Assembly (NCBI RefSeq): GCF_022809355.1
Contig: NZ_JAKZMM010000006.1
Location: 62,001-126,000 of the forward strand
DNA: 64,000 nt
DNA from: Parabacteroides faecalis
GTDB lineage: Bacteria; Bacteroidota; Bacteroidia; Bacteroidales; Tannerellaceae
Direction of reading: 5' to 3'
A program made the translations under genes and the position numbers. Below, one piece after another: positions 52,543 to 60,881 of this stretch. A model generated the notes under the pieces. It was not told the origin of the DNA and did no database searches. It was given only the letters and a program-made list of their open reading frames with translations. How positions within the stretch are numbered: the first letter of the stretch is position 1; each line of letters begins with the position of its first letter.

Positions 52543-53517
52543 ATGGAGTGGTTATCTGCCGAGAAAACCCGGCAACGGATGAATGATTACGGAGCGAAAG
52601 GAATTCCGTTCCTGTGTGCTGTGAATTATGAATTGACGGAGGGCTTTGTGTTGCCTTATCCGCTGGAACAAAAAGAAGTCTGGTGGAACATGGAAGGAAT
52701 AACGAATCAGCCGTCTTTTACAACAGAAAAGCAAGGTAGTTATTTCAGGTCTTTGCCTATGGATGAGGATAGTTATGCAGCCAAATTCCGGATAGCCCGT
52801 CAGGGATTGCTGCGGGGTGATTCTTTTCTCCTGAATCTGACGGTAGCAACGGATTTGGATACGGATTTTACACTCGAGGAGATCTTTATCCGAAGTCGGG
52901 CGCGATATAAGTTATTGGTACCGGACCGGTTTGTCTGTTTCTCTCCGGAAACTTTCGTCGTTCTTTCAGATGGAAAGATTTCTTCTTTTCCGATGAAAGG
53001 AACTATTCGGGCAGATATACCTAATGCCGATCATATCATTCTGAATGATTATAAGGAAAGTGCCGAACATCATACGATTGTGGACCTGATCCGGAATGAT
53101 TTGAACCGGGTAGCTACCGATGTGCGGGTAGAACGCTTTCGTTACATAGACCGGTTGGTAACGAACCGGGGAGAAATCTTGCAGGTATCCAGTCAGGTTA
53201 CAGGAAATCTGCCGGAAGATTATTTATCCCGCTTGGGCGATCTTATTTTTGATATGCTTCCGGCCGGTTCTATATCAGGAGCTCCTAAAGCGGCAACGGT
53301 ACGTATTATCCGGGAGGCAGAAAAGGAAGACCGGGGTTTCTATACGGGTATTTTCGGCTATTTTGACGGGAAGAGTTTCCGATCTGCCGTGATGATCCGG
53401 TTTATTGAACAACAGGGAAACCGATTACGTTTCCGGAGTGGCGGAGGAATCACCGTCAATAGTGATTGTTCTGCCGAATATCAGGAAGTCTTACAAAAAG
53501 TTTATTTACCATGTTGA
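52543..53517 (+). CDS. pabB: Aminodeoxychorismate synthase component I
   Basis: PabB converts chorismate to 4-amino-4-deoxychorismate with ammonia from PabA. The 324-residue chorismate-binding domain shows FPMKGTIRAD, the signature VDLIRNDLNRVA, and PAGSISGAPKAATVRIIREAE near the C-terminus. It is shorter than E. coli PabB because it lacks most of the N-terminal half, a shape seen in many Bacteroidetes. The stop overlaps the start of pabC (TGATG, 53515-53519), which suggests coupled translation. The AAGT/promoter context supports the start at 53(2543) in the leader sequence. Confidence 0.88.
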   Translation: MEWLSAEKTRQRMNDYGAKGIPFLCAVNYELTEGFVLPYPLEQKEVWWNMEGITNQPSFTTEKQGSYFRSLPMDEDSYAAKFRIARQGLLRGDSFLLNLTVATDLDTDFTLEEIFIRSRARYKLLVPDRFVCFSPETFVVLSDGKISSFPMKGTIRADIPNADHIILNDYKESAEHHTIVDLIRNDLNRVATDVRVERFRYIDRLVTNRGEILQVSSQVTGNLPEDYLSRLGDLIFDMLPAGSISGAPKAATVRIIREAEKEDRGFYTGIFGYFDGKSFRSAVMIRFIEQQGNRLRFRSGGGITVNSDCSAEYQEVLQKVYLPC

Positions 53518-54149
53518 TGAATCCTCCTCGTTTTATAGAATCAATTCGCGTATGCAACGGTGCTTTTTGTTCGCTGGAATGGCATCTGCAACGAATGCGT
53601 CAGACGGCTGCCCATTGGCAATATCCGCTGGATTTGTCTCTTTTTCCCGAGGAAGTACCGGAAGAGGCCAGCTCAGGAGTCTTTAAATGCCGGATAGTTT
53701 ATGATACCCAGATTCGGGAAATCACCTATTCTCCTTATCAACCTCGGATGATCCGTTCCCTCAAACTGGTTGATGGTGGTGCGTTGGATTATAGGTTCAA
53801 ATATGAAGACCGTTCAGCTTTGATGCGTTTAACCCGGCAAAAAGGAATCTGTGATGATATTCTTATAACAAAAGATGGGTATATCACTGATACCTCATAC
53901 AGCAATGTGGTTCTGGAAAATTCGGAAGGTCTGTTTGTCCCTCATACCTATCTGTTGAATGGAACCCGTAGGCAGCGTTTACTGGCCGAAGGAATCGTGC
54001 AGGAAAGGCCTATCCGCACATCTGATTTAAACCAATATAACTGCCTGTATCTTATTAATGCTTTGATTGGATTGGAAGAAAATATTTCTCTTCCAGTCTC
54101 TGCTATAGACATTTTAAGTCAATCCAATGCGCTAAATAACAGGCAATAA
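53517..54149 (+). CDS. pabC: Aminotransferase class IV, probable aminodeoxychorismate lyase
   Basis: Class IV PLP enzyme of 210 residues that probably removes pyruvate from aminodeoxychorismate to give 4-aminobenzoate. The conserved region DGYITDTSYSNVVLENSEG and the end segment with LLNGTRRQRLLAEG fit the family; the lysine-containing region is in ALDYRFKYEDRSAL. The start at 53517 overlaps the pabB stop by 1 nt (TGATG); an alternative ATG is at 53511. Order pabB-pabC with divergent pabA supports the folate role. A generic branched-chain-type aminotransferase remains possible. Confidence 0.82.
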   Translation: MNPPRFIESIRVCNGAFCSLEWHLQRMRQTAAHWQYPLDLSLFPEEVPEEASSGVFKCRIVYDTQIREITYSPYQPRMIRSLKLVDGGALDYRFKYEDRSALMRLTRQKGICDDILITKDGYITDTSYSNVVLENSEGLFVPHTYLLNGTRRQRLLAEGIVQERPIRTSDLNQYNCLYLINALIGLEENISLPVSAIDILSQSNALNNRQ

Positions 54150-54329
54150 ATTTTTTCAGCATAATGAAAAGAACTTTTCAATTAGATGATAAGTGCTTTT
54201 CATTCTTGTGAGAAGAATTTATCTCAACAATGAAAAACAATGAAAGGAAGCAACAGGAGGGTAAATAAAGAAGAGTTGTAAATCTTCTTGTAAATTATTA
54301 TTTTCGTGGCGGAATAAAAGATTGGAACT

Positions 54330-55382
54330 ATGTATTACGAAGCGGTCGATATACTGAAAGGCATGATAGCCATACCTTCGTTTAGTCGGGAAGAGAAAGA
54401 GGTTGCCGACTTTCTGGAAAATAAATGGAAGCAGGCAGGACAGAAAGTCTTTCGTCGGGGGAATAATCTTTGGATGATAGCCGGGAATCTGGTTGATCCG
54501 TCCAAGCCGACGTTATTGCTGAATTCGCATATTGATACGGTAAAGCCTGTCAGTGCCTGGACATGTGATCCGTTTACTCCGGAAGTCGATGAGGAAGACC
54601 GGCTATATGGTTTAGGAAGTAATGATGCGGGAGCCAGTGTTGTTTCTTTGTATGGAGCATTTACGTTGCTTTCCCGTCAGGAACAGCCTTATAACTTGAT
54701 TTTCCTGGCGTCCTGCGAGGAAGAAGTTTCCGGAAAAGGAGGTATCGAATCCGTATTGCCGTATTTGCCGCCTGTTGATTTTGCCATCGTTGGCGAACCG
54801 ACCGGGATGCAGCCTGCAGTAGCCGAAAAAGGACTGATGGTACTGGATTGTACGGCAATAGGTAAAGCCGGACATGCTGCCCGTAATGAAGGAGTCAATG
54901 CCATTTATGAAGCTTTGCCGGATATCGAATGGTTTCGTTCATACGTATTCCCTGAACAGAGTGATTTCTTGGGACCGGTCAAGATGAGTGTGACGATGAT
55001 CAATGCCGGTACACAGCACAATGTAGTACCCGATAAGTGTACCTTTGTGGTAGATGTGCGTACCAATGAGTTTTACACCAACGAAAGACTGTACGAAGCC
55101 ATTTGCCAGCAGGTGAAATGTGAGGTAAAAGCCCGTAGCTTCCGCCTGAATTCTTCGTCGTTGCCTTTGGATCATCCTTTCCTGCAGCGGACGGCTATGA
55201 TGGATTTGAAGCCGTTCGGTTCGCCTACATTAAGTGATCAGGCCTTGATGCCTTTCCCTTCGGTAAAAATCGGACCGGGGCAATCCAGTCGTTCCCATAC
55301 GGCGGATGAATATATTGGGCTGATGGAAATCCGTGAAGCTATTCAGATGTATGTAACCTTGCTCAATCAGTTGAAATTCTGA
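54330..55382 (+). CDS. M20 family metallo-hydrolase, probable ArgE-type deacylase
   Basis: The 350-residue M20 zinc enzyme probably removes an N-acyl group from an arginine-pathway intermediate. Metal ligands: NSHIDTV (H, D), GLGSNDAGASV (D), CEEEVSGKGG (E), VGEPTG (E) and the C-terminal HTADEYIG (H). In Bacteroidetes arginine synthesis uses N-succinylated intermediates, so a desuccinylase is plausible, but that is pathway inference. A dimerisation domain is present in the middle. It starts after a 180-nt gap with a weak hairpin (AATGAAAAG at 54163 and its complement at 54196) and is followed by the flippase gene after 6 nt, likely in one transcript. Confidence 0.85.
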   Translation: MYYEAVDILKGMIAIPSFSREEKEVADFLENKWKQAGQKVFRRGNNLWMIAGNLVDPSKPTLLLNSHIDTVKPVSAWTCDPFTPEVDEEDRLYGLGSNDAGASVVSLYGAFTLLSRQEQPYNLIFLASCEEEVSGKGGIESVLPYLPPVDFAIVGEPTGMQPAVAEKGLMVLDCTAIGKAGHAARNEGVNAIYEALPDIEWFRSYVFPEQSDFLGPVKMSVTMINAGTQHNVVPDKCTFVVDVRTNEFYTNERLYEAICQQVKCEVKARSFRLNSSSLPLDHPFLQRTAMMDLKPFGSPTLSDQALMPFPSVKIGPGQSSRSHTADEYIGLMEIREAIQMYVTLLNQLKF

Positions 55383-55388
55383 CATTGC

Positions 55389-56588
55389 ATGTGGAAGAAC
55401 ATTTTAGGTACCGTTGGTGCCCGTTATCTGGTGGCACTGCTCAATCTGCTTCTTATCTTTGTTAATGCAAAGGTTTTGGGAGCCGAAGGATTGGGCTTGG
55501 TCGGTATCCTGATTGCTTCCATTAATCTGGTAACTACCTTCAACAGTATTTTCTGCGGAGGAACGATCGTGTACTTTATGCACCGGTATTCCTTGCGGGA
55601 TGTCTTTATTCCGGCCTATCTGTGGGCAATCTTCGGATCGATGTTGGCTACGGCCGTACTGGCTTTGGCTGGTATGTTTCCGTTAGGCTATCTGTTGGAT
55701 GTTTATCTGCTTTCGCTTACCGGATCGTTGATTACAGCCAACTCCCGTTTTCTGTTGGGACAAGACCGGGTCGGGGCCTTTAATCTGATCTTCATGATTC
55801 AGGGCGGATTGCTTTGTCCTGTATTGCTTTTCCTTTACTTCATTCTCGGACTGAAAGATGCAGAGGCTTACCTGTATGGACTTTATGTAGCGAACCTTTC
55901 CGCATTGGGTTGTAGTCTTTGGTGGCTGTATCGGGATTTGCGTTCCTGTTTGCTTCAGACATCTCGAACCTCCTTGCATTGGCGGGAAATGCTGGTCTAT
56001 GGATTATGGGGAAATGTGGATAACTTAGCTGAAGTTTGTACGACACGTATCAATTATTTTTTCATCAGACGCTTCTTAGGCTTTGCCGGAGTTGGTTTGC
56101 TGGATGGAGGAACACGTATATCAGAAAGTGTCTGGCATATCAGCCGTTCTATTGGTTTCTTAACAAACAGCCAAGTAGCTCGGGAAAAAGATCCACAGAA
56201 ACAACGGCAAATCACTCTCCGTCTGCTTCGACTGACATTCTTGGGAACATTCGTGGCCGTTGTGTGTCTTCTTTGTGTTCCGGAATGGATCTTTACCGAT
56301 TACCTATTCAGCCAGGAGTTTAAAGGCATCACTTCCGTTATCCGAGGCTTATCCGTTGGAATTGTCGCCTTCGGATGTCATACAATACTTTCACAGTACC
56401 TGATTGCCAGCGGTCATGTGCGGTACAGTGCCGCCTCTTCGTGTGTCGGGTTGATCGTTCTCCTTATTGCCGGTTATTTCCTTATCCCGGCTTATGGAAT
56501 ACCGGGCGCTGCAGTTACTTCCAGTCTGGCATTTACGGCGATGGCTTGTTTTTCTTTCTGGGCATTCCTCAAGTCATCACGTAAATAA
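55389..56588 (+). CDS. Wzx-like oligosaccharide flippase (polysaccharide biosynthesis family)
   Basis: The 399-residue membrane protein has about twelve hydrophobic segments and fits the MOP/Wzx superfamily, which flips lipid-linked sugars across the inner membrane. The start has the usual pattern (ILGTVGARYLVALLNLLLIFVNAKVLG), where the early conserved AEGLGLVG motif follows. No glycosyltransferases are next to it, so it is not in a full polysaccharide cluster. It follows the M20 gene by 6 nt and is convergent with dprA with a 21-nt gap. Substrate not determined. Confidence 0.82.
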   Translation: MWKNILGTVGARYLVALLNLLLIFVNAKVLGAEGLGLVGILIASINLVTTFNSIFCGGTIVYFMHRYSLRDVFIPAYLWAIFGSMLATAVLALAGMFPLGYLLDVYLLSLTGSLITANSRFLLGQDRVGAFNLIFMIQGGLLCPVLLFLYFILGLKDAEAYLYGLYVANLSALGCSLWWLYRDLRSCLLQTSRTSLHWREMLVYGLWGNVDNLAEVCTTRINYFFIRRFLGFAGVGLLDGGTRISESVWHISRSIGFLTNSQVAREKDPQKQRQITLRLLRLTFLGTFVAVVCLLCVPEWIFTDYLFSQEFKGITSVIRGLSVGIVAFGCHTILSQYLIASGHVRYSAASSCVGLIVLLIAGYFLIPAYGIPGAAVTSSLAFTAMACFSFWAFLKSSRK

Positions 56589-56609
56589 GGAAGATGGCGA
56601 GTGCATCCT

Positions 56610-57722
56610 TTATTTTCGCTTGTACATATTTCCCGGAAGAGTTCGGATGCGGCCATCCATTTCAAGTTCGAAAAGGATGTTCGTCAGTTGTTGGACTGGA
56701 AATCCAGTCAGTTTTGTCAGCTGATTGATATGGACTTCATCCTGATCTTGTAAAATCTGTAATACCTGCTGTATCTCCGATGAATCCGATTCGCTAAAGA
56801 GAAGTTCTGTTTGTTGAGGCTTTCTCTGCTTGTCTTCATGTTGCCAACCGAGTGCTTCAATCAGATCTTGAGCAGAAGATAACAAGGCTGCTTTGTTATG
56901 ACGGATTAGTTGATTACAACCTGCCGAATATAAATCATGAATACGTCCAGGACAAGCAAATACTTCACGATCATACGAGAATGCTATGTCTGCGGTCACT
57001 AATGAACCACCTTTCTCTGCCGATTCAATAACAAGAGTAGCTTCTGATAAACCCGCTATGATTCGGTTTCGTTTCAGGAAGTTAGGACGATCCGGATTGG
57101 TTTCGCTGGGGAAATCAGTCAGTAATCCGCCTTTTGCCAGCATTTCGTTCGCTATATGCCGATGTGCAAACGGATAGATACGGTCCAGACCATGAGCCAA
57201 TACTGCAACCGTAGGAAGACCGCAGGCTAATGCTTGCCGGTGCGCACAGATATCTATCCCGTAAGCCAGTCCGCTGACAACCATTGTATCCGGAAAAGCA
57301 GCAGCTAAATCTTCTATCAGTCGGGCTGTTGTTTCCTGACCGTAATGTGTGGCGTGGCGAGTTCCAACCACACTGATGATATGACGGGTATTCAGATTTC
57401 CGTTCCCTTTATAATAAAGCGCTAAAGGAGCATCCGGACATTCCCGAAGACGAGTCGGATAATTCTCGTCGTCCCATAATAAGATGTCTATCTGTTCCTG
57501 TTCGGCAAAACGGATCTCCTGCTCCGCCCGTCGGAGAACTTCCGGATTTTTAATCTCTGCCGCTAGAATAGATCCGATTCCGGGAATACGTTCCAGTAAC
57601 TGTCTTTTCTCCTGGAAGATAGATTTAGCATCTCCCAATGAATTTAATAACTGGCGGGAGAGTACACCTCCCACTCCGTTTACCATAGTTAAGGCAATGG
57701 TATACAATAAAGAATCATTCAT
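56610..57722 (-). CDS. dprA: DNA-processing protein A (DprA/Smf)
   Basis: DprA binds incoming single-stranded DNA and loads RecA during natural transformation. The 370-residue protein has a Rossmann-like core with the family motifs SVVGTRHATHYG-type (here SVVGTRHATHYG) and VVSGLAYGIDICAHRQAL, GGLLTDFPSETNPDRPNFLKRNRIIAGLS and VIESAEKGGSLVTADIAFSYDREVFACPG. A C-terminal winged-helix domain follows. It is last in the trhP-like/thioesterase/dprA unit and overlaps the thioesterase by 8 nt. Competence in this organism is not shown. Confidence 0.93.
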   Translation of the reverse strand: MNDSLLYTIALTMVNGVGGVLSRQLLNSLGDAKSIFQEKRQLLERIPGIGSILAAEIKNPEVLRRAEQEIRFAEQEQIDILLWDDENYPTRLRECPDAPLALYYKGNGNLNTRHIISVVGTRHATHYGQETTARLIEDLAAAFPDTMVVSGLAYGIDICAHRQALACGLPTVAVLAHGLDRIYPFAHRHIANEMLAKGGLLTDFPSETNPDRPNFLKRNRIIAGLSEATLVIESAEKGGSLVTADIAFSYDREVFACPGRIHDLYSAGCNQLIRHNKAALLSSAQDLIEALGWQHEDKQRKPQQTELLFSESDSSEIQQVLQILQDQDEVHINQLTKLTGFPVQQLTNILFELEMDGRIRTLPGNMYKRK

Positions 57723-58140
57723 TTTCTATAGTTGTTCGGTTTTTGATTCGTTTGAGTAATTCATCGAAGTATTCTCCTCGTGAAAGTTTTCCGTTGTCCA
57801 CCAGGACACAATCGACTGTGCCACGTGAAACAAGTTCTTTTTCCGGTAGCTTATAAATATCTTGGCTCATCACTAGCTTCACTCCTTCCTTGCTGGCATT
57901 CAGGCAGGAAAGATAACGGTCTCCACTCCGTAGGGAATGTTTGAGCTGGATTTCGATCCGGGCGACGAATAAATCCATCCCCCGGTCGTGCAGATCACTG
58001 AAGTTCTCGCCGAGTGAAAGCAAGAACTCATGGCGTGTATGTTCCATGTAATGCAGGTAGTTCGCATTGTTTACGACTCCCTGCAAATCACATTCATAAT
58101 CCCGTACTTTGTCTTCGTGCTGATAAACGTATGTTTTCAT
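57715..58140 (-). CDS. Acyl-CoA thioesterase (hotdog fold, YbgC/4HBT-like)
   Basis: The 141-residue hotdog protein carries the 4HBT pattern: RDYECDLQGVVNNANYLHYMEHTRHEFL, where the aspartate-like active-site position lies near CDLQGVVNNANY. It likely hydrolyses acyl-CoA thioesters. It overlaps the U32 stop by 4 nt (ATGA) and dprA by 8 nt, so all three are translationally coupled. Substrate unknown. A near-match to parS (57817-57832) lies inside this gene. Confidence 0.87.
   Translation of the reverse strand: MKTYVYQHEDKVRDYECDLQGVVNNANYLHYMEHTRHEFLLSLGENFSDLHDRGMDLFVARIEIQLKHSLRSGDRYLSCLNASKEGVKLVMSQDIYKLPEKELVSRGTVDCVLVDNGKLSRGEYFDELLKRIKNRTTIENE
57817..57832. promoter_or_regulatory. Near-match parS site inside the thioesterase gene
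   Basis: TGTGCCACGTGAAACA differs from the parS consensus at one position (the fourth base). Known parS sites tolerate one mismatch and occur inside genes, so this may be a weaker ParB site. It may also be chance coding sequence. Confidence 0.4.
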
Positions 58141-59405
58141 GCGTTGAATTCTTTCTTAGGTTGAACCACTTCCATGACATACAGGCGGTCGGACGGACGA
58201 ACTTTCTCGGCTACCTTGATAGAGAAACGTTCTCCTTTAACCGTTTGAGGTACGGCTTTTAAATCAACCCGGATTTCTTCTACCTTCTGCATAACAGCAC
58301 CGGTAGTCGGACCCGTGATCAGAATTTCATCGCCTACTTTCAATGTACCACATTCCATTTCGAATTCTGCCACACCGATCTTATCAAAGTATTTGATTCC
58401 TCGGGCCACATACACTTTCTTGCGTGTAGCTCCTGATCCGTATTTACTGCTCCATTCTCCCAAACGCTGTCCCAGATAATATCCGTTCCAGAATCCCCGG
58501 TTGAATACCATCTTCAGGCGTTCATCCCAATGGGCTACCTTTTCTTCTGTAAATGTACCTTCGCAATAAGCTTTGACTGCTTCTTTGTAACATTCGGTTA
58601 CGATACGTACATACTCAGGTCCGCGGGCCCGTCCTTCGATCTTGAAGACTCGTACACCGGCATCCATCATCTTGTTCATGAAGTGGATGGTCTTCAGATC
58701 TTTCGGCGACATAATATATTGATTCTCGATATCCAGTTCGATATCACTGTCTTTATCCCGTACTGTATAACCCCGTCGGCAAATCTGCATACAAGCTCCA
58801 CGGTTGGCCGAAGCATTCATCTCATGCAGACTTAAATAGCATTTACCTGAAACCGCCATGCACAGTGCTCCGTGGGCGAACATTTCAATCCGGATCAGTT
58901 CTCCCTTTGGGCCTTTGATTTGTTGTTTCTGTATCTCTTGATAAATTTCGTACACCTGATCCAGATTCAACTCGCGGGCCAGTACCACCACATCAGCAAA
59001 ACGAGCGTAAAACTTCAGCGCCTCTGCATTCGATATATTCAGCTGGGTGGATAAATGGACTTCCTGTCCGATTCGGTTGGCATACTCCATGGCTGCCACA
59101 TCGGCTGCAATAATAGCCGATACACCTGCTTCTTTGGCTGCGTCAATGATTTCGCGCATCAAAGGCAGATCTTCTCCGTAAATGACCGTATTGACTGTCA
59201 GATAACTTTTCAAGCCATGTTCCTGACAAATGGCTACGATTTTCCGTAAGTCGTCTGTTGTAAAATTATTCGAAGAGCGTGAGCGCATATTTAATCCTTC
59301 AATTCCGAAGTAAATGGAATCCGCTCCCCCTTGTATAGCCGCCATCAGGGATTCATACGAACCCACCGGTGCCATGATTTCAAAATCTTTCTCGTTCAAT
59401 GCCAT
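58137..59405 (-). CDS. U32-family protein (TrhP/YegQ-like tRNA hydroxylation)
   Basis: The 422-residue protein belongs to the U32 collagenase-like family. E. coli TrhP (YegQ) of this family takes part in prephenate-dependent hydroxylation of tRNA uridine 34. The start is the barrel beginning EIMAPVGSYESLMAAIQGGADSIYFG, and the cysteine-rich region GALCMAVSGKCYLS and NRGACMQICRRGY holds the likely iron-sulfur ligands. The ATG at 59405 is chosen over an in-frame TTG at 59429, which falls within the -7 box. It heads the operon with the thioesterase and dprA. Assignment among U32 subfamilies is by length and motif. Confidence 0.85.
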   Translation of the reverse strand: MALNEKDFEIMAPVGSYESLMAAIQGGADSIYFGIEGLNMRSRSSNNFTTDDLRKIVAICQEHGLKSYLTVNTVIYGEDLPLMREIIDAAKEAGVSAIIAADVAAMEYANRIGQEVHLSTQLNISNAEALKFYARFADVVVLARELNLDQVYEIYQEIQKQQIKGPKGELIRIEMFAHGALCMAVSGKCYLSLHEMNASANRGACMQICRRGYTVRDKDSDIELDIENQYIMSPKDLKTIHFMNKMMDAGVRVFKIEGRARGPEYVRIVTECYKEAVKAYCEGTFTEEKVAHWDERLKMVFNRGFWNGYYLGQRLGEWSSKYGSGATRKKVYVARGIKYFDKIGVAEFEMECGTLKVGDEILITGPTTGAVMQKVEEIRVDLKAVPQTVKGERFSIKVAEKVRPSDRLYVMEVVQPKKEFNA

Positions 59406-59426
59406 AAAGGTTTCTTTTTTATGGGG

Positions 59427-59434
59427 CAAAGGTA
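59427..59434 (-). promoter_or_regulatory. -7 box for the U32/thioesterase/dprA operon
   Basis: Minus-strand TACCTTTG matches TAnnTTTG and is 21 nt upstream of the ATG at 59405. Confidence 0.55.
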
Positions 59435-59467
59435 GGAATAAATTGGGTCAATTCCACTAAGGCGGCC

Positions 59468-60250
59468 TTATTCTTTCGGTTCGGTTTCTGTCGGATCCAC
59501 CGGCTTGAAAGTCAGGTCACCGTCTTTTTTGTTGCTGCTCTTGGTTGCCCGGGCCTTCAGATTGGCCTTCTGCTGTTTGATCAGGGCATTGACATAGTCG
59601 ATAAACTCATCGTACTTGCCATTTCCTTCATAATCGGCCACCACATTGACGCGTGCGGCAAACTGGCGGTAGGCTTCGTCGGCAGCTTCGCGTGTCGTTT
59701 TGATAATTCCTTTGCTTTTCCGGCCTTCCGCCTCCGCGCGTTTTTTCAGTGCAGCTTCCAGCGCGTCGGTCTTCTCAGAAAGATAGGTTACCCATTCATC
59801 GAAATGAATCGAACGCATAAAGTCCTCGAGATAAGATTCCAGTTCCTGCAAGAGGTTACGCAAGACTGCCAGTTCTTCGGTATATCCCAGTTTGACAGGA
59901 ATTTCGTACTTGTCGTAGATCCGTCCCACCTCTTCGGCAAAGGTGCGTTTCGCCTCGTCGGGGTGGCGGCGCATGACGTTGATGAAAATCCTCGAAGCCG
60001 AATACGCCTCGTCCACTTCCGCATCGGCAGCCTCCAAGGTTTCGACTTCATCCAATTTCTTGGTCTGTTGGTAAGCCCGGTCGAATGTGGTAAATTGGGC
60101 GATGTAGTTCTCCCGTGTGGCTTTCAGCGCATCCGTCTGCCCCTCTTCAACGGGCGGTAAATTATTGATAGCCTTGATCACCAGTGTGTGGAATCCGTAA
60201 TCTTCGTTGTTGCGCAAACTACCCATATAAAAGTTCTCAATCTGTTTCAT
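59468..60250 (-). CDS. DUF6261 family protein
   Basis: The 260-residue protein fits DUF6261, a family confined mainly to Bacteroides and Parabacteroides, with unknown function. The sequence is strongly alpha-helical with charged heptad-like stretches (ETLEAADAEVDEAY, LQELESYLEDFM, LEAALKKRAEAEGRKSKG). There is no signal peptide or membrane segment, so it is probably cytoplasmic. The base composition seems GC-richer than the neighbouring island genes. Such genes often occur in many copies and near repeats, and a 42-bp repeat array lies just upstream of it. The function cannot be inferred. Confidence 0.72.
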   Translation of the reverse strand: MKQIENFYMGSLRNNEDYGFHTLVIKAINNLPPVEEGQTDALKATRENYIAQFTTFDRAYQQTKKLDEVETLEAADAEVDEAYSASRIFINVMRRHPDEAKRTFAEEVGRIYDKYEIPVKLGYTEELAVLRNLLQELESYLEDFMRSIHFDEWVTYLSEKTDALEAALKKRAEAEGRKSKGIIKTTREAADEAYRQFAARVNVVADYEGNGKYDEFIDYVNALIKQQKANLKARATKSSNKKDGDLTFKPVDPTETEPKE

Positions 60251-60391
60251 GGCAAATCCTATTTTAAAATGAATAAATTGTTAAATCGCCTAAAGGTAGT
60301 CTTCTTTTCAGAAACGACCAATATTTATCTGATAAAAAAATCAGAAGTACAGGAAAATGGAAATCCGGCAGGATTACTACTTTCGTGAGCA

Positions 60392-60560
60392 CCCGAAAGT
60401 TCTCCGCTTGACAGATTGGCAGTATTTGATGCGCCCGAAAGTCTTCCGCTTGTCAGAGTGGCAGTTTCGGGTGCGCCCGAAAGTTCCAATCCGTGTGGAT
60501 TAAGAGTTTTGGGTGGATCAGAAAGTAGTAATCCCGGCGGAGCAGTACTTTCCTGCCTGT
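60392..60560 (+). repeat. Four-unit degenerate 42-bp array
   Basis: The motif CCCGAAAGT (or TCAGAAAGT) recurs at 60392, 60434, 60476 and 60518, exactly 42 nt apart. The first two units share most bases (TTCCGCTTG and TGGCAGT), while the others have drifted. Since 42 is a multiple of three, the array translates as a 14-residue repeat in several frames, which accounts for a false open frame here. The rest of the 616-nt gap to the next gene holds the 125-nt hairpin. Confidence 0.7.
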
Positions 60561-60679
60561 GGGGAAGGAGATTTTTTTATGGAAAAGAGGAATCCTATTC
60601 GTTTTTTATTACCTTTACCGCCGGATCGGAGCTATTCCGTCCGTCGGACATATTTGAAAATAAAGCGTTGTGCTTATTC

Positions 60680-60804
60680 TTGTAAGTGAAAACCTGAGAA
60701 ATTTTCAACTGCACACAAGAACAGCACAGCGGTCTTCACGTATACGTGCGTGGGGCTGCTGTCTATTTGTGTGCAAAGGTTTTTCTCAGGTACCTCACTT
60801 ACAA
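60680..60804 (+). repeat. 125-nt imperfect inverted repeat (large hairpin) upstream of the AT-rich gene pair
   Basis: Four separated complementary blocks line up: TTGTAAGTGA (60680) with TCACTTACAA (60795), ACCTGAGAAA (60692) with TTTCTCAGGT (60782), GCACACAA (60711) with TTGTGTGC (60767), and ACAGCA (60721) with TGCTGT (60757). The centre CACGTATACGTG (60737-60748) is itself palindromic. This forms a long hairpin interrupted by internal loops. It could be a miniature transposable element, a structured RNA, or a DNA cruciform. No transposase is near. Confidence 0.75.
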
Positions 60805-60881
60805 ATAGTACACAGTCTCACGCTTTCGTTTTATAAACCACTTCTCTTTTTGGGGCTGGGGGAGAGTTGATATTGATTAAT

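Noticed and set aside
60416-60685. 89-codon plus-strand ORF
   Set aside because: Generated by the 42-bp array; codon use unlike neighbours and no family.
60680-60804. Integron attC site
   Set aside because: Size and fold are similar, but the core sites RYYYAAC and GTTRRRY are not found at the ends and no integrase is near.
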